Shown here: positions 27,725-36,164 of the stretch, in pieces
Position numbering within the stretch: the first letter of the stretch is position 1
Layout of the letters: each line of letters starts with the position of its first letter
Assembly: GCF_002192415.1 (NCBI RefSeq)
Contig: NZ_CP021780.1
Location: 1 to 64,000, forward strand
Source: Paenibacillus donghaensis
GTDB taxonomy: Bacteria > Bacillota > Bacilli > Paenibacillales > Paenibacillaceae
DNA length: 64,000 nucleotides
Direction of reading: 5' to 3'
The notes under the pieces: model-generated
The model's database searches: none
What the model was told of the DNA's origin: nothing
The model's input: the letters and a program-made list of their open reading frames with translations, nothing else
Made by a program: the position numbers and the translations under genes

Positions 27725-27800
27725 GTCCTCAGTCCTCAGTCCTCAGTCCTCAGTCCTCAGTCCTCAGTCCTCAGTCCTCAGTCCTCAGTCCTCAGTCCTA
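27725..27800. repeat. Heptanucleotide tandem repeat (GTCCTCA), ten full copies plus one partial
   Basis: Perfect GTCCTCA units from 27725 to 27794, then GTCCTA. Located 85-160 bases upstream of the WYL regulator's start, in the region where its promoter should be, and just beyond bceB's stop. Uniform copies imply recent slippage. Confidence 0.95.
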
Positions 27801-27866
27801 ACCCTCCAGTCTCATAGGCAGCCGCCGTTAGCAGCGCAATAGCCTAACTTGCCTCAATTGCCTTCA

Positions 27867-29810
27867 TTAAACCATCATTCGATTCAGACTGTGAACATAA
27901 CGCGATCGGACCACCAGGAAATATACCGTCTGCACCGCCAGGAAGGAGGCAGCTGTAATCAGAACAGGGACGGTCACATCTGTAATATTGATCACAACCA
28001 CCAGGGAGCGCACAACTATCAGTGTCTGGAGGGTAGCGACCACTATTGGTATATAGAACAGCACGGCAATCTGGCGGGTGGCAGAGGCCGACATCTCCTG
28101 TCTGCTGAGTCCGATCTTGGACAAGGCATGGTACATTTTCATATCCGCGTTCAGCTCCGTATGCAGCTTGAAGTACAGGAAACTGGCGGAGGAGAGCGAG
28201 AAGATCAGGGCAATGAAGGTTCCAATGAAGCTGAGCATGGCGAAGCCCTGTTTGGATGCGATGTAGTTGTCCGCCCGTGCAGTCAGACTGCCGTAATATT
28301 GGTTGTCCGTCCGGTTCTGTTCGATACTCCAGTCATACAGCTCCTTGGAGAACGTTGCCTGGAAGGAGTCCGCTTCAGGGGGAGGGCCATCCCATGCCGG
28401 GATGTTATAGAGATATCGGGTGGTAATATTTCTTGCCTCAGCATCATCCGGAAATAGCTTCTTCAGTGTACTATCCTCAATGATCAGCAGTGTGGTGCTG
28501 TATTGTCCTGCAATACGGATACCCTCCTGAACCTGCTTCAGTTGTAAGGGAACCTTGCTATTATTTATCAGGTTGATCGTCTCTCCGGTCGTGTAGCTTC
28601 CGCTCCTGCTCTGCTGGACATACAGCATTGCAGCTTCATTCTCAGCCAAGCCTTCAAGCGGAGCAACGCCCATCTGTGGTGCGAGCGCATTATATTGTGA
28701 TACCGAGATCACATCAACATAGTCGTTTCTGCCATTGTTATGCTGGTCGATAGAGGCGCCTACTACCTTAAGCACATTCTCCGTATATTGGATATGGGCA
28801 TTGTCCAGTTTAGTACGGAGCGTCTTCAGATCCGGTTCAGCCAGCTTCGGTTTATAGACCGTGTAATAGATGGCAAAGGGGGTATCCTGATACACCTTAC
28901 GGTTCTCCTGGTTGACCGACAGCAAGATGCCGGTAGCCATACAGGCCAGCGAGGTGACGACAGTGACCAGGAACAGCATGCGGGCATTATCCTTGACCTT
29001 GTAGCTCATCTCCGAGACCCATAGCAGATGGGTGCCACGCCACAGCCGTTTGCGGTTCTTCTTCAGCAGGCGGATGCCAAGCACAGACAGCTGGGAGTAG
29101 AAAAAATAAGTGCCGGCAATCCCTGTAACGGCAGCGATCACAATAACGCCCGGTGATAATTTCTGCTGCAGAGCCACTGCTCCGGTAGTCAGCAGGGCTA
29201 TACCCAGCAGCGACAGCAGCCAGGAGACCTTCGGTTCTGTCTTAGGCTTCTGATTTCCCTTCAGCAGATCCAGCACCTTGTTCTTGCGGATGAACAGCAG
29301 CGTAAAGAAGGAGCTGACCAGGAACAAGGCGACAAAAGAAAGTGAAGTGATCCACATGGCCTTAAACGGCCAATAGAAGGGCAGTCGTTCAATCCCGATC
29401 ACGTGCGTGCTGAGCAGCAGGAACAGCTTGGCCAGCAGCATCCCGAAGCCCATTCCGGTCAGGATGGACAAGAGGCCGATGAACATATTCTCCAGCAGGA
29501 TCAGCCGGTTGATCTGGCCCGGACGCGCGCCCAGAATCATCAGGATGCCGAATTCCAGATTACGCAGCTTCAAAAAGGCGCTGATGGAATAGAGCACGAA
29601 GAAGAAAGCGAACACGAAGACGATATAAGAAGCCACCTTCATGCCTGTCGCCGAGTTGCGCCCCATCTCTGCACCGGCAACCTCCGGATGAAAGATAAAG
29701 ACGGAATAAGAGAAGAAAATCATCACCATAAAGGCGCTGCTAAGGAAAAAAGCCGTATACGCCCGCCCGTTGCGGCGCACATTGTTAAACGCGAATTGAG
29801 GAAAGCTCAT
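27867..29810 (-). CDS. bceB: BceB-type ABC permease (peptide antibiotic detoxification)
   Basis: 647 residues from ATG 29810, the normal BceB length. The N-terminal FtsX-like bundle ('NNVRRNGRAYTAFFLSSAFMVMIFF') leads to ten helices with a large extracellular loop of about 200 residues between helices VII and VIII (about 290-510), which senses the peptide in this family. 'LRNLEFGILMILGARPGQINRLILLENMFIG' is the coupling region. GGGGAGGGAAC precedes the start, which overlaps the ATPase gene end by 26 bases. It works with BceA and with the histidine kinase and regulator at 36-38 kb, as signalling and resistance against bacitracin-like or lantibiotic compounds. Confidence 0.92.
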   Translation of the reverse strand: MSFPQFAFNNVRRNGRAYTAFFLSSAFMVMIFFSYSVFIFHPEVAGAEMGRNSATGMKVASYIVFVFAFFFVLYSISAFLKLRNLEFGILMILGARPGQINRLILLENMFIGLLSILTGMGFGMLLAKLFLLLSTHVIGIERLPFYWPFKAMWITSLSFVALFLVSSFFTLLFIRKNKVLDLLKGNQKPKTEPKVSWLLSLLGIALLTTGAVALQQKLSPGVIVIAAVTGIAGTYFFYSQLSVLGIRLLKKNRKRLWRGTHLLWVSEMSYKVKDNARMLFLVTVVTSLACMATGILLSVNQENRKVYQDTPFAIYYTVYKPKLAEPDLKTLRTKLDNAHIQYTENVLKVVGASIDQHNNGRNDYVDVISVSQYNALAPQMGVAPLEGLAENEAAMLYVQQSRSGSYTTGETINLINNSKVPLQLKQVQEGIRIAGQYSTTLLIIEDSTLKKLFPDDAEARNITTRYLYNIPAWDGPPPEADSFQATFSKELYDWSIEQNRTDNQYYGSLTARADNYIASKQGFAMLSFIGTFIALIFSLSSASFLYFKLHTELNADMKMYHALSKIGLSRQEMSASATRQIAVLFYIPIVVATLQTLIVVRSLVVVINITDVTVPVLITAASFLAVQTVYFLVVRSRYVHSLNRMMV

Positions 29811-30555
29811 GACTGTTCCCTCCCCAAAAGGATAAGGTGTCGATAATCTTCTGGAAGAACGCCTGGCGGTTGTCGCCGCGGTGAATCTCGGCAGCAAGCT
29901 TGCCGTCCTTGATAAAGACGATCCGGTTGCAATAGCTCGCAGCCAGCGGATCATGGGTGACCAGCAGCAGCGTCGTGCCTTCCTCACGGTTGATCTTCTC
30001 AAGCGATTCCATTACGGCACGGGAGGAGTTGGAATCCAGCGAGCCGGTTGGCTCATCGGCCAGCAGCAGCGCCGGTGAAGTGATGATGGCGCGGGCGATG
30101 GCCGTCCGCTGGCGTTGGCCGCCGGAGATTTCATAGGTTCGTTTGCCAAGGATATCCGTGATGCCGAGTTGCCCGGTCACCTTCTGCAGCAGTGCGTCCA
30201 TCTCAGCCAGCTTGCGGCTGTCAAGAGTCAGCGGCAGCACGATATTCTCGGCAACAGTCAGCGTCTCCAGCAGATTGAAATCCTGGAATACGAAACCTAG
30301 CTGTCTGCGCCGGAAATAGGCTAGTTCCTTTTTGCTGAGCAGATAGGGGTTGCTGCCACTTATCTTTACTTCGCCCGACGAGGGCTGGTCAATCGTGGAC
30401 ACCATGTTGAGCAAGGTCGTTTTGCCGCTGCCCGAAGGGCCCATAATGCCAACGAATTCGCCGCTCTCGATGCTGAGATGGATATCAGAAAGAGCCTGGG
30501 TGGTTACTTTGCCGGGATAGACCTTATTCAGTGATTTCACTTCGAGAATCTTCAA
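29785..30555 (-). CDS. bceA: BceA-type ABC ATPase
   Basis: 256 residues, MacB/LolD class. Walker A 'GPSGSGKTTLLN' (about 40), Q-loop 'VFQDFNLLETLTV', signature 'YEISGGQRQRTAIARAI', Walker B 'ALLLADEPTGSLDS' and H-loop 'LLLVTHDP' are all present. It energises the BceB permease, whose start lies inside its last codons. The tail 'DTLSFWGGNSHELSSIRV' is slightly longer than usual because of this overlap. It is preceded by a short intergenic region with its own promoter signal. Confidence 0.94.
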   Translation of the reverse strand: MKILEVKSLNKVYPGKVTTQALSDIHLSIESGEFVGIMGPSGSGKTTLLNMVSTIDQPSSGEVKISGSNPYLLSKKELAYFRRRQLGFVFQDFNLLETLTVAENIVLPLTLDSRKLAEMDALLQKVTGQLGITDILGKRTYEISGGQRQRTAIARAIITSPALLLADEPTGSLDSNSSRAVMESLEKINREEGTTLLLVTHDPLAASYCNRIVFIKDGKLAAEIHRGDNRQAFFQKIIDTLSFWGGNSHELSSIRV

Positions 30556-30608
30556 CTGCGATCCTTCCTTTCAGGTTAAGGCTATGGTCTGTCCGCGTTC
30601 AGGGCCAG

Positions 30609-30627
30609 ATTATATACTTACTGTATA
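30609..30627 (-). promoter_or_regulatory. Possible promoter and operator of bceAB
   Basis: On the minus strand a perfect TATAAT (30609-30614) is preceded immediately by the inverted repeat TATAC-N5-GTATA (30613-30627, read on the plus strand TATACTTACTGTATA). BceR-type regulators bind short inverted repeats upstream of bceAB. Identity of this site is inference; no convincing -35 box was found. Confidence 0.35.
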
Positions 30628-30658
30628 GGATACCGCAGCTTGCTGCTATGGAATTAAC

Positions 30659-31771
30659 TTAACGTTTCCTTACAGAGCGATTAAGGTTATGTTCGCCCCT
30701 GCGCAGGAGAATGGAGAGCCCCAGCAGCATAGGGAGAACAACCTGGAAGATCGTGTCGATTCTGAGGCTCGGCCCCAGGCCTATGGCAAGATGCTGGGTA
30801 TAATCCCGTTCCAGGAAGGAAGCGGCATAGATCAGCCCGCCGACAGGAAACACCCACCATTTGACCGGCTTGCGGGTCAGTCCAGTGATGCCTTTGACAG
30901 CGCAGTAATAGAATAACATCATCTTGATCAGCAGCCCGACGAACAGCTGGACCGTGACCAGAATATCGAGCCGTTCAATAAATTTAAGGCTGGATAAGGT
31001 GCGGACGGTTTTGAGAAAGGGCAGCTGGCTGATGCCTGCGATTCCCTCACCCAGCACTGCTACATTCAGCGCATTCATGAAGATCAGGAACAGGCTGACG
31101 GCTCCATAAGCGAGCAGGCTCTGCCGGGTAGGGACACCGGGCTTGTCCCATAGGGACCAGAGCATCAGGAAGACAATCATCTGTCCGAAGGGGAAGGAAA
31201 CGATATCCGGCAATGCCGCTGCTAGCACAGGCTTCAGCCCGTGATCCAGCACAGGAGTGAGGCGATTGAAATCCGGCTCGCCCATGATGAACAGCAGCAG
31301 GATGATGATTCCATAGAAGGAGAGCATGACCGGAAGCAGAATTTCGGGCAGTCGGAAGACGACCTCTGCTCCTTTCCAGATGGCATAGAGTGCGGTCAGG
31401 ACAAAGATCAGCATGGTGATCCACATCGGTGTCATCGGCAGCATCGTCATGGCGGTCAGCTCCCCCAGGTCGCGCACATTGCGCATCGACTGATAGGCGA
31501 AATAGAGGCAGTAGATTCCGCCGATAAGGCTGCCTGGCCAGCGGCCGAAATGGAGGGTGAGCATGGCCATCAAGTCCTGCTTGGGCGAGCGTCGCTGAAT
31601 CCAGAGCAGCAGTCCGAGCAGCAGGAGTCCGGCCGCTGAGCCGAAGGACATGGCAAGCCAGGAATCGTGCTTGGCCTTGCCGCCAAGCATGAACAGCGGT
31701 GTGCTGCCAATCTCGAACAGCATAATCATGAAGGCGATTTGCAGTGAAGATATCCGTTCCTTCTGTTGCAT
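30659..31771 (-). CDS. Spore germination permease, GerB family (second copy of operon)
   Basis: 370 residues with ten to eleven transmembrane helices in the APC-like GerB fold: 'ISSLQIAFMIMLFEIGSTPLFML', 'DLMAMLTLHFGRWPGSLIGGIY', 'RNVRDLGELTAMTMLPMTP' and 'FIERLDILVTVQLFVGLLIKMMLFYY'. GerB subunits recognise the germinant in the inner spore membrane. The operon carries two GerB genes (this and 33272-34375), which is common in Paenibacillus and could allow two ligands or a heteromeric receptor. Last gene of the ger operon; bceA follows on the same strand after about 100 bases. Confidence 0.9.
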   Translation of the reverse strand: MQQKERISSLQIAFMIMLFEIGSTPLFMLGGKAKHDSWLAMSFGSAAGLLLLGLLLWIQRRSPKQDLMAMLTLHFGRWPGSLIGGIYCLYFAYQSMRNVRDLGELTAMTMLPMTPMWITMLIFVLTALYAIWKGAEVVFRLPEILLPVMLSFYGIIILLLFIMGEPDFNRLTPVLDHGLKPVLAAALPDIVSFPFGQMIVFLMLWSLWDKPGVPTRQSLLAYGAVSLFLIFMNALNVAVLGEGIAGISQLPFLKTVRTLSSLKFIERLDILVTVQLFVGLLIKMMLFYYCAVKGITGLTRKPVKWWVFPVGGLIYAASFLERDYTQHLAIGLGPSLRIDTIFQVVLPMLLGLSILLRRGEHNLNRSVRKR

Positions 31772-31780
31772 GATTCCAGA

Positions 31781-32014
31781 TCAGCCTCCCAGCCATTGAA
31801 TGATCGCTCTCCCCGCGGGTTGGAAGTAGGCTATATACAGCGACGAAATACTGTAATGGCGCAGACCGTTAATTCCGCACAGATGCAAGTAAAGGCACCA
31901 GCCCAGGATGCAGCTGTACTCTACGCGGTGCAGCTTGCTGTCTTTTCCCTGCAGCTTCCTGCAGCCCCAATAGAGAGCGGCCCCGTAAAGGGCAATAATC
32001 ACAGCATTGTTCAT
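31781..32014 (-). CDS. Small membrane protein of the ger operon
   Basis: 77 residues from ATG 32014: 'NNAVIIALYGAALYWGCRKL', then 'EYSCILGWCLYLHLCGINGLRHYSISS'. One or two hydrophobic segments. GAGGGA lies upstream, and the gene sits ten bases after gerC and ten before the second GerB gene, so it is translated as part of the operon. Small membrane proteins accompany some ger operons and modulate receptor function; no firm family recognised. An in-frame extension upstream overlaps gerC and lacks a start signal. Confidence 0.65.
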   Translation of the reverse strand: MNNAVIIALYGAALYWGCRKLQGKDSKLHRVEYSCILGWCLYLHLCGINGLRHYSISSLYIAYFQPAGRAIIQWLGG

Positions 32015-32024
32015 ATCGAGTCCC

Positions 32025-33275
32025 TCAATCCTGCTGGACGGTTTTAAAGGATTTGTTGCTGAGCCCCATCCGTTCGATTGACACATGGATGCGGGGGCGA
32101 ATCTCAATGTTGCCGAAGACCTCGTCCCAGCTCTTGTCCGCTTCAATCTGCTTCCAGCGCTTGCGGTCACTGCGGTGAATGGTCATCGCAAAGCCGGTGA
32201 CATCCGCATTCAGACGTTTCACCGAAACCCAGGACTGCTTGACCGTCTCCAGGATATTCTCTCCGATCGTCCGCTCCATTTGGGCAATCGAGGCCCGGTT
32301 GTTTAGATCCATCGGGCTGCCAATCTCTGTGATGACGCCGCTGCCTGTGATGCTGACGTCCATGACATAATGGTCGTTCTCCCAGACCGGACGAATCTTG
32401 GTGGAAGCATGCTGGAGCAAGAAGGAGCCGTCAATTTTAGCGCTGGTTTCAGGTTGTGTGGGGAAGGAGAGACTGGCCTGGTTAATCTTATTGGTCAGAA
32501 AAGAGAGCCCGAACGCTTCCTGCTGGGACAGCCAGCCCACCAGCCGATCCCCCTTCAGCACGCCCAGCCGGCCGAGAGCCAGCCGTGAGGGCAAGTCGGT
32601 GCGTCCGGTTTCACTTGTCTCATCCATAATTTCATCCCCGGTGAGCAGAATCTCGGGAATAACTGCGCTGCCGGATTCCGAAGACAAGGCCATGGCCAGC
32701 TGAAACAGCCGAACCCCGGGAAAATAGGAGGTCAAGCGGGCTTCCTGCTCAATCATCAGCTGGATGCCCGCCCCTTGGTTTTTGGTCAGTTGCATGAGCT
32801 GGTTCAGAATATCGCCCGCATTGCCTTTGGCTATGAAGACGTACACAGTTTCGCGGGCATCCTGCTTGCGCAGAAAGAAATCAATCAGCTGGTTGATCCC
32901 TCGTCGCGCAAGCTTCTCCCCTATGACAGTCACGCGGGAATGGGAGAAGAACATTTCACGGGTACTGGTCAGATTACTGCGGTCGATGGCATCCATAATC
33001 GTGTTCCCTTTAACCGTAAAGGTCAGAAAGGGAGGGGAGCTGCCGCTGCCGCCCCCGCCGCCGCCCATGCTGCTGGCTCCTGAGGAAGGGTTGATAACCT
33101 GATAAGTAGCCTTCCACTGATTATCCTCCCAGTCATAAGCGGAGCCGGACGTAATGCCGAGCTCGCTCAGCTCACGGTCGTCCCAGCAGCCTGTCACCAT
33201 AGAGGTGCATACCAGAGTGCAGACCAGACAGCGGGCGGCTCTGGCCTTCAGGCCAAGCTTGCGTCCTGTACTCAT
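32025..33275 (-). CDS. gerAC: Spore germination lipoprotein GerC (GerAC family)
   Basis: About 416 residues. The signal peptide ends in lipobox 'VTGC', followed directly by 'WDDRELSELGITSGSAYDWED', the GerAC N-terminal signature. A Gly/Ser run ('SSMGGGGGGSGSS') interrupts the first domain, longer than usual. The rest covers the three GerAC domains to 'RIHVSIERMGLSNKS'. It anchors to the inner spore membrane as receptor subunit C. I choose ATG 33275 because it overlaps the stop of the upstream gerB gene (ATGA); a longer frame to 33308 would lie inside that gene. Confidence 0.92.
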   Translation of the reverse strand: MSTGRKLGLKARAARCLVCTLVCTSMVTGCWDDRELSELGITSGSAYDWEDNQWKATYQVINPSSGASSMGGGGGGSGSSPPFLTFTVKGNTIMDAIDRSNLTSTREMFFSHSRVTVIGEKLARRGINQLIDFFLRKQDARETVYVFIAKGNAGDILNQLMQLTKNQGAGIQLMIEQEARLTSYFPGVRLFQLAMALSSESGSAVIPEILLTGDEIMDETSETGRTDLPSRLALGRLGVLKGDRLVGWLSQQEAFGLSFLTNKINQASLSFPTQPETSAKIDGSFLLQHASTKIRPVWENDHYVMDVSITGSGVITEIGSPMDLNNRASIAQMERTIGENILETVKQSWVSVKRLNADVTGFAMTIHRSDRKRWKQIEADKSWDEVFGNIEIRPRIHVSIERMGLSNKSFKTVQQD

Positions 33276-34375
33276 GAGTCCCAGCCCTTTCGTTTCGGTT
33301 TGAACCACCTGAAGCGTTCCAATATCACCAGTATCAGCGGCAGGGCTGCATTGAACAGCAGGAAGACAAGAAACCTTCCTTCTCTATTGTAGGTATTCAG
33401 CATCGCAGAATCCTTCCAGGTGAACAGGCACTCCAGTGCAATCAGCAGCCCCAGCGCCCCGATGAACGGCCTGCTGGTGTCGACGCGAAAGGTCTGCTTG
33501 AAGCATTCCACTGTAGCGAACAGGAATATCGCCAGCTTCAGGTAAATGCTGAGCACCCAAAAGGATAAGAATAGAATATCCAGCCGTTCAAAAGAATTGC
33601 CGATCCGCACAATTCCGGCCGCGGAGAATCCGGGGTAGGCCGAGATTTTGATATAATCGGGTCCCAGCACCATCAGTGTAGGCACCAGAATCATCAGCAT
33701 CAGCAGGAATAAGGTCAACAGGCCCAGCCAACCGATGAAGCGGGCTTTCTGCGGCGATTTCAGATAAGGGGCCAGAAACAGCAGTACTCCCACCTCTGAC
33801 ATCCAGCTTGCCGGAGTAAGGCTGGCCAGTGTCAGCGCAGCGGGAGAATGGTCAAATAGCGGCAGCAGTCGGTGAATATCTATATATCCCAGCAGTCCAA
33901 ACAGGAACAGGGGCACAAAAAAGATATAAAGCAGAATCACAAAACTATTCACTCTGGCGATTGCCTCAATTCCTTGCCTAACCATATAGACTGTGATTAG
34001 CAGGATCAGGATTACCAGTACTGTGGCCGGTGTCTTCACAAGTACATTGTCTTTGGTGAAGTTGATAAATTCGCGCAGAATAGTCGAGGCAATGTCCAGA
34101 TAGAATTGCAGCATCAGCAGTCCGAGAATAAAAGCCACTACTGGGGAGCTGCGCTTCCTGATCCAGTCAAGGAAGGGCATTCCATTGGTGTAACGGACTA
34201 CGGTTCCGACCAGCGTCGCAATGCCAAGTCCAATCAGTGTGGACAGGAAGATCGCGAGCGGCGCATCCTGCTCGGCATAGTTGCTGATAATCGCCGGAAG
34301 CACGACAATTGCGGTGGGGAGAATCGTATTGACGATCAGCATGGCGGCCTGGGTGGTGCCAATTTTTCCGTTCAT
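33272..34375 (-). CDS. gerAB: Spore germination permease, GerB family (first copy of operon)
   Basis: 367 residues, ten to eleven helices: 'TTQAAMLIVNTILPTAIVVLPAI', 'LDIASTILREFINFTKDNVL' and 'SFERLDILFLSFWVLSIYLKLAIFLFATVECF', the last containing the conserved GerB 'ERLD' motif. It starts inside gerA's stop (four-base overlap) and ends inside gerC's start, so A, B and C are translated as a chain. Ligand specificity cannot be predicted. Confidence 0.92.
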   Translation of the reverse strand: MNGKIGTTQAAMLIVNTILPTAIVVLPAIISNYAEQDAPLAIFLSTLIGLGIATLVGTVVRYTNGMPFLDWIRKRSSPVVAFILGLLMLQFYLDIASTILREFINFTKDNVLVKTPATVLVILILLITVYMVRQGIEAIARVNSFVILLYIFFVPLFLFGLLGYIDIHRLLPLFDHSPAALTLASLTPASWMSEVGVLLFLAPYLKSPQKARFIGWLGLLTLFLLMLMILVPTLMVLGPDYIKISAYPGFSAAGIVRIGNSFERLDILFLSFWVLSIYLKLAIFLFATVECFKQTFRVDTSRPFIGALGLLIALECLFTWKDSAMLNTYNREGRFLVFLLFNAALPLILVILERFRWFKPKRKGWDS

Positions 34376-35976
34376 GATGAACTGCCCCCCTGCTCGGGTT
34401 GTGGTTTGCCTTCTGCGGGTTTAGGCTCCTGATGCGGGCCTTGCCGGCGTGTTTCCTTGCCCAGATTGGTCTTCGGACGGGTGGTCATATTCCACAGCGG
34501 CACCCGGATGAAGATATCCTTGAGATAACGCGGCGTCATAGGAGCGACAGGGGAGAGATAGGGGACCCCGAACGAGCGCAGCCCGGCCATATGAATCAGC
34601 AGCACCATCAGAAAGGACATGATGCCGAACAATCCCAGCGTGGCCGCAATCAGCATCATTACGAAGCGGATCAGGCGGATGGAGTTGGCAATCGCAAGCG
34701 ACGGGATGACGAAGTTCGAGATCGCGGTAAAAGAAACCACGATAACCATCGCGGCCGACACTAGTCCGGCCTGCACCGCCGACTGGCCCAGCACCAGCGC
34801 GCCGACAATCGAGATCGCCGGTCCGATGGTCCGCGGCATGCGTACCCCCGCTTCGCGCAGCACATCGAAAGTCAGCTCCATCAGGAGCGCCTCCGCCAGA
34901 GCGGGCAGCGGCACACCTTCACGCTGGGCCGCCAGACTGATCAGCAAGGTAGTAGGCAGCATCTCCTGATGGAAAGTGGTTACGGCAATGTATAGAGCCG
35001 GCAGCAGCATGGATACAAAAAAAGCTGAATAGCGGATCAGCCGTAAAAAAGAAGAGATATCAAAACGCTGGTAATAGTCTTCGCTGGATTGAAAGAAATT
35101 GAAGAAGGTAGAAGGCGCAAGCAGTGCAAACGGTGTGCCGTCAATCAGAATGCCGACCTGACCCTCCAGAATGCCTCCGGCCATGGCATCCGGGCGCTCT
35201 GTATTCTGAATGGTTGGGAAGGGAGTGAGGCCGCCGTCCTGAATAAATTCCTCGATGTAATTGCTCTCCAGGATGGCATCCGTATGAATCGCGTCCAGCC
35301 TGCGGCGAATTTCAGCAATGACCTGCTCGCTCGCCAGACCATTTATGTAAACCAAAGCAACGCCGGTCTGGGTACGCTGTCCAATCTTGTATTCCTCGAT
35401 CCGCAGATCAGAGGTTTTGAGCCGGCGGCGCAGCATGGAGGTGCCTGTGCGCAGGCTCTCGGTGAAGCCTTCCTTGGGGCCGCGGATCACCCCTTGGGAG
35501 GTGGGTTCATTAATGCTTCTTTTCTCCGAGCCGGAGGTATCTGCGGCCAGCGCCTGCTGGAGGCCATCCAGGAAAATCAGCGTGTAGCCCTCAAACAGCA
35601 GGGCCAGCAGACTCTCCAGTGTCTTGCCTTCCTTCACACCTCCGATGGGCAGCACCTGGTCCTTAATCAGGCTGAAAGCATCATCAGGGGTGATGGATGC
35701 GCCTTCCGGTGTGAAGGTTTCCATCAACGGCTGCAGCAGAGTGCGGTTAATGGTCTCGGAGTTGACCAGCCCGTCGATATAGACGAAGGCCAGCGACAGC
35801 GAGCTTAACGACTCATTGGTGAAACGGCGGATTACAACGTCGGAGCTCTGGCCTATCCGCTGTTCCAGCGCCTGCAGATTGGCGTCCAGTGAAACATCCA
35901 GCGGAAGTGGGGCGGGTACGGAATTCTCCACCGGCTCCAGCCCGTTTTTACGGCTCTTGGATTTAGGGTTGTTCAC
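34372..35976 (-). CDS. gerAA: Spore germination protein GerA (GerAA family)
   Basis: About 534 residues. The N-terminal soluble domain ('DVVIRRFTNESLSSLSLAFVYIDGLVN', 'REVGQRTQTGVALVYINGLAS'-like block) is followed by five or more transmembrane helices and the conserved 'PEGQ...' type loop, here 'GILEGQVGILIDGTPFALLAPS'. The C-terminus is long and polar. I choose GTG 35976 because AGGAGG lies seven bases before it; the upstream TTG at 36000 has no site. GerA subunits assemble into ion-releasing channels with B and C. First gene of the operon. Confidence 0.93.
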   Translation of the reverse strand: MNNPKSKSRKNGLEPVENSVPAPLPLDVSLDANLQALEQRIGQSSDVVIRRFTNESLSSLSLAFVYIDGLVNSETINRTLLQPLMETFTPEGASITPDDAFSLIKDQVLPIGGVKEGKTLESLLALLFEGYTLIFLDGLQQALAADTSGSEKRSINEPTSQGVIRGPKEGFTESLRTGTSMLRRRLKTSDLRIEEYKIGQRTQTGVALVYINGLASEQVIAEIRRRLDAIHTDAILESNYIEEFIQDGGLTPFPTIQNTERPDAMAGGILEGQVGILIDGTPFALLAPSTFFNFFQSSEDYYQRFDISSFLRLIRYSAFFVSMLLPALYIAVTTFHQEMLPTTLLISLAAQREGVPLPALAEALLMELTFDVLREAGVRMPRTIGPAISIVGALVLGQSAVQAGLVSAAMVIVVSFTAISNFVIPSLAIANSIRLIRFVMMLIAATLGLFGIMSFLMVLLIHMAGLRSFGVPYLSPVAPMTPRYLKDIFIRVPLWNMTTRPKTNLGKETRRQGPHQEPKPAEGKPQPEQGGSSS

Positions 35977-36017
35977 TTGCACACCTCCTGATTGCTGCAA
36001 TTTGGTAGGTTTGGAGG

Positions 36018-36048
36018 TATTATCTCCCGCCAGGGGGTTCCTTATTCT
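36018..36048 (-). promoter_or_regulatory. Possible forespore (sigma-G-like) promoter of the ger operon
   Basis: On the minus strand AGAATA (36043-36048), an 18-base spacer and GATAATA (36018-36024) resemble the sigma-G consensus TGAATA...CATACTA. It lies about 40 bases before the gerA start and downstream of the bceRS terminator. The match is partial; ger operons are forespore-transcribed in Bacillus. Confidence 0.35.
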
Positions 36049-36090
36049 GGATTTAGAGAGTGGAAGGCATAGGTTTCTGTGAGATATATA

Positions 36091-36130
36091 ACAAAAACCA
36101 GCAAGCCCCCGGGCGGGTAGCTTGCTGGTT
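36091..36130 (-). terminator. Rho-independent terminator of bceRS
   Basis: AACCAGCAAG (36097-36106) pairs with CTTGCTGGTT (36121-36130); on the minus strand a five-T run follows (36092-36096). It separates the two-component genes from the ger operon. Confidence 0.85.
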
Positions 36131-36164
36131 ACTGTCAGAGATTGAAGCGTTAACTTATACTTTC

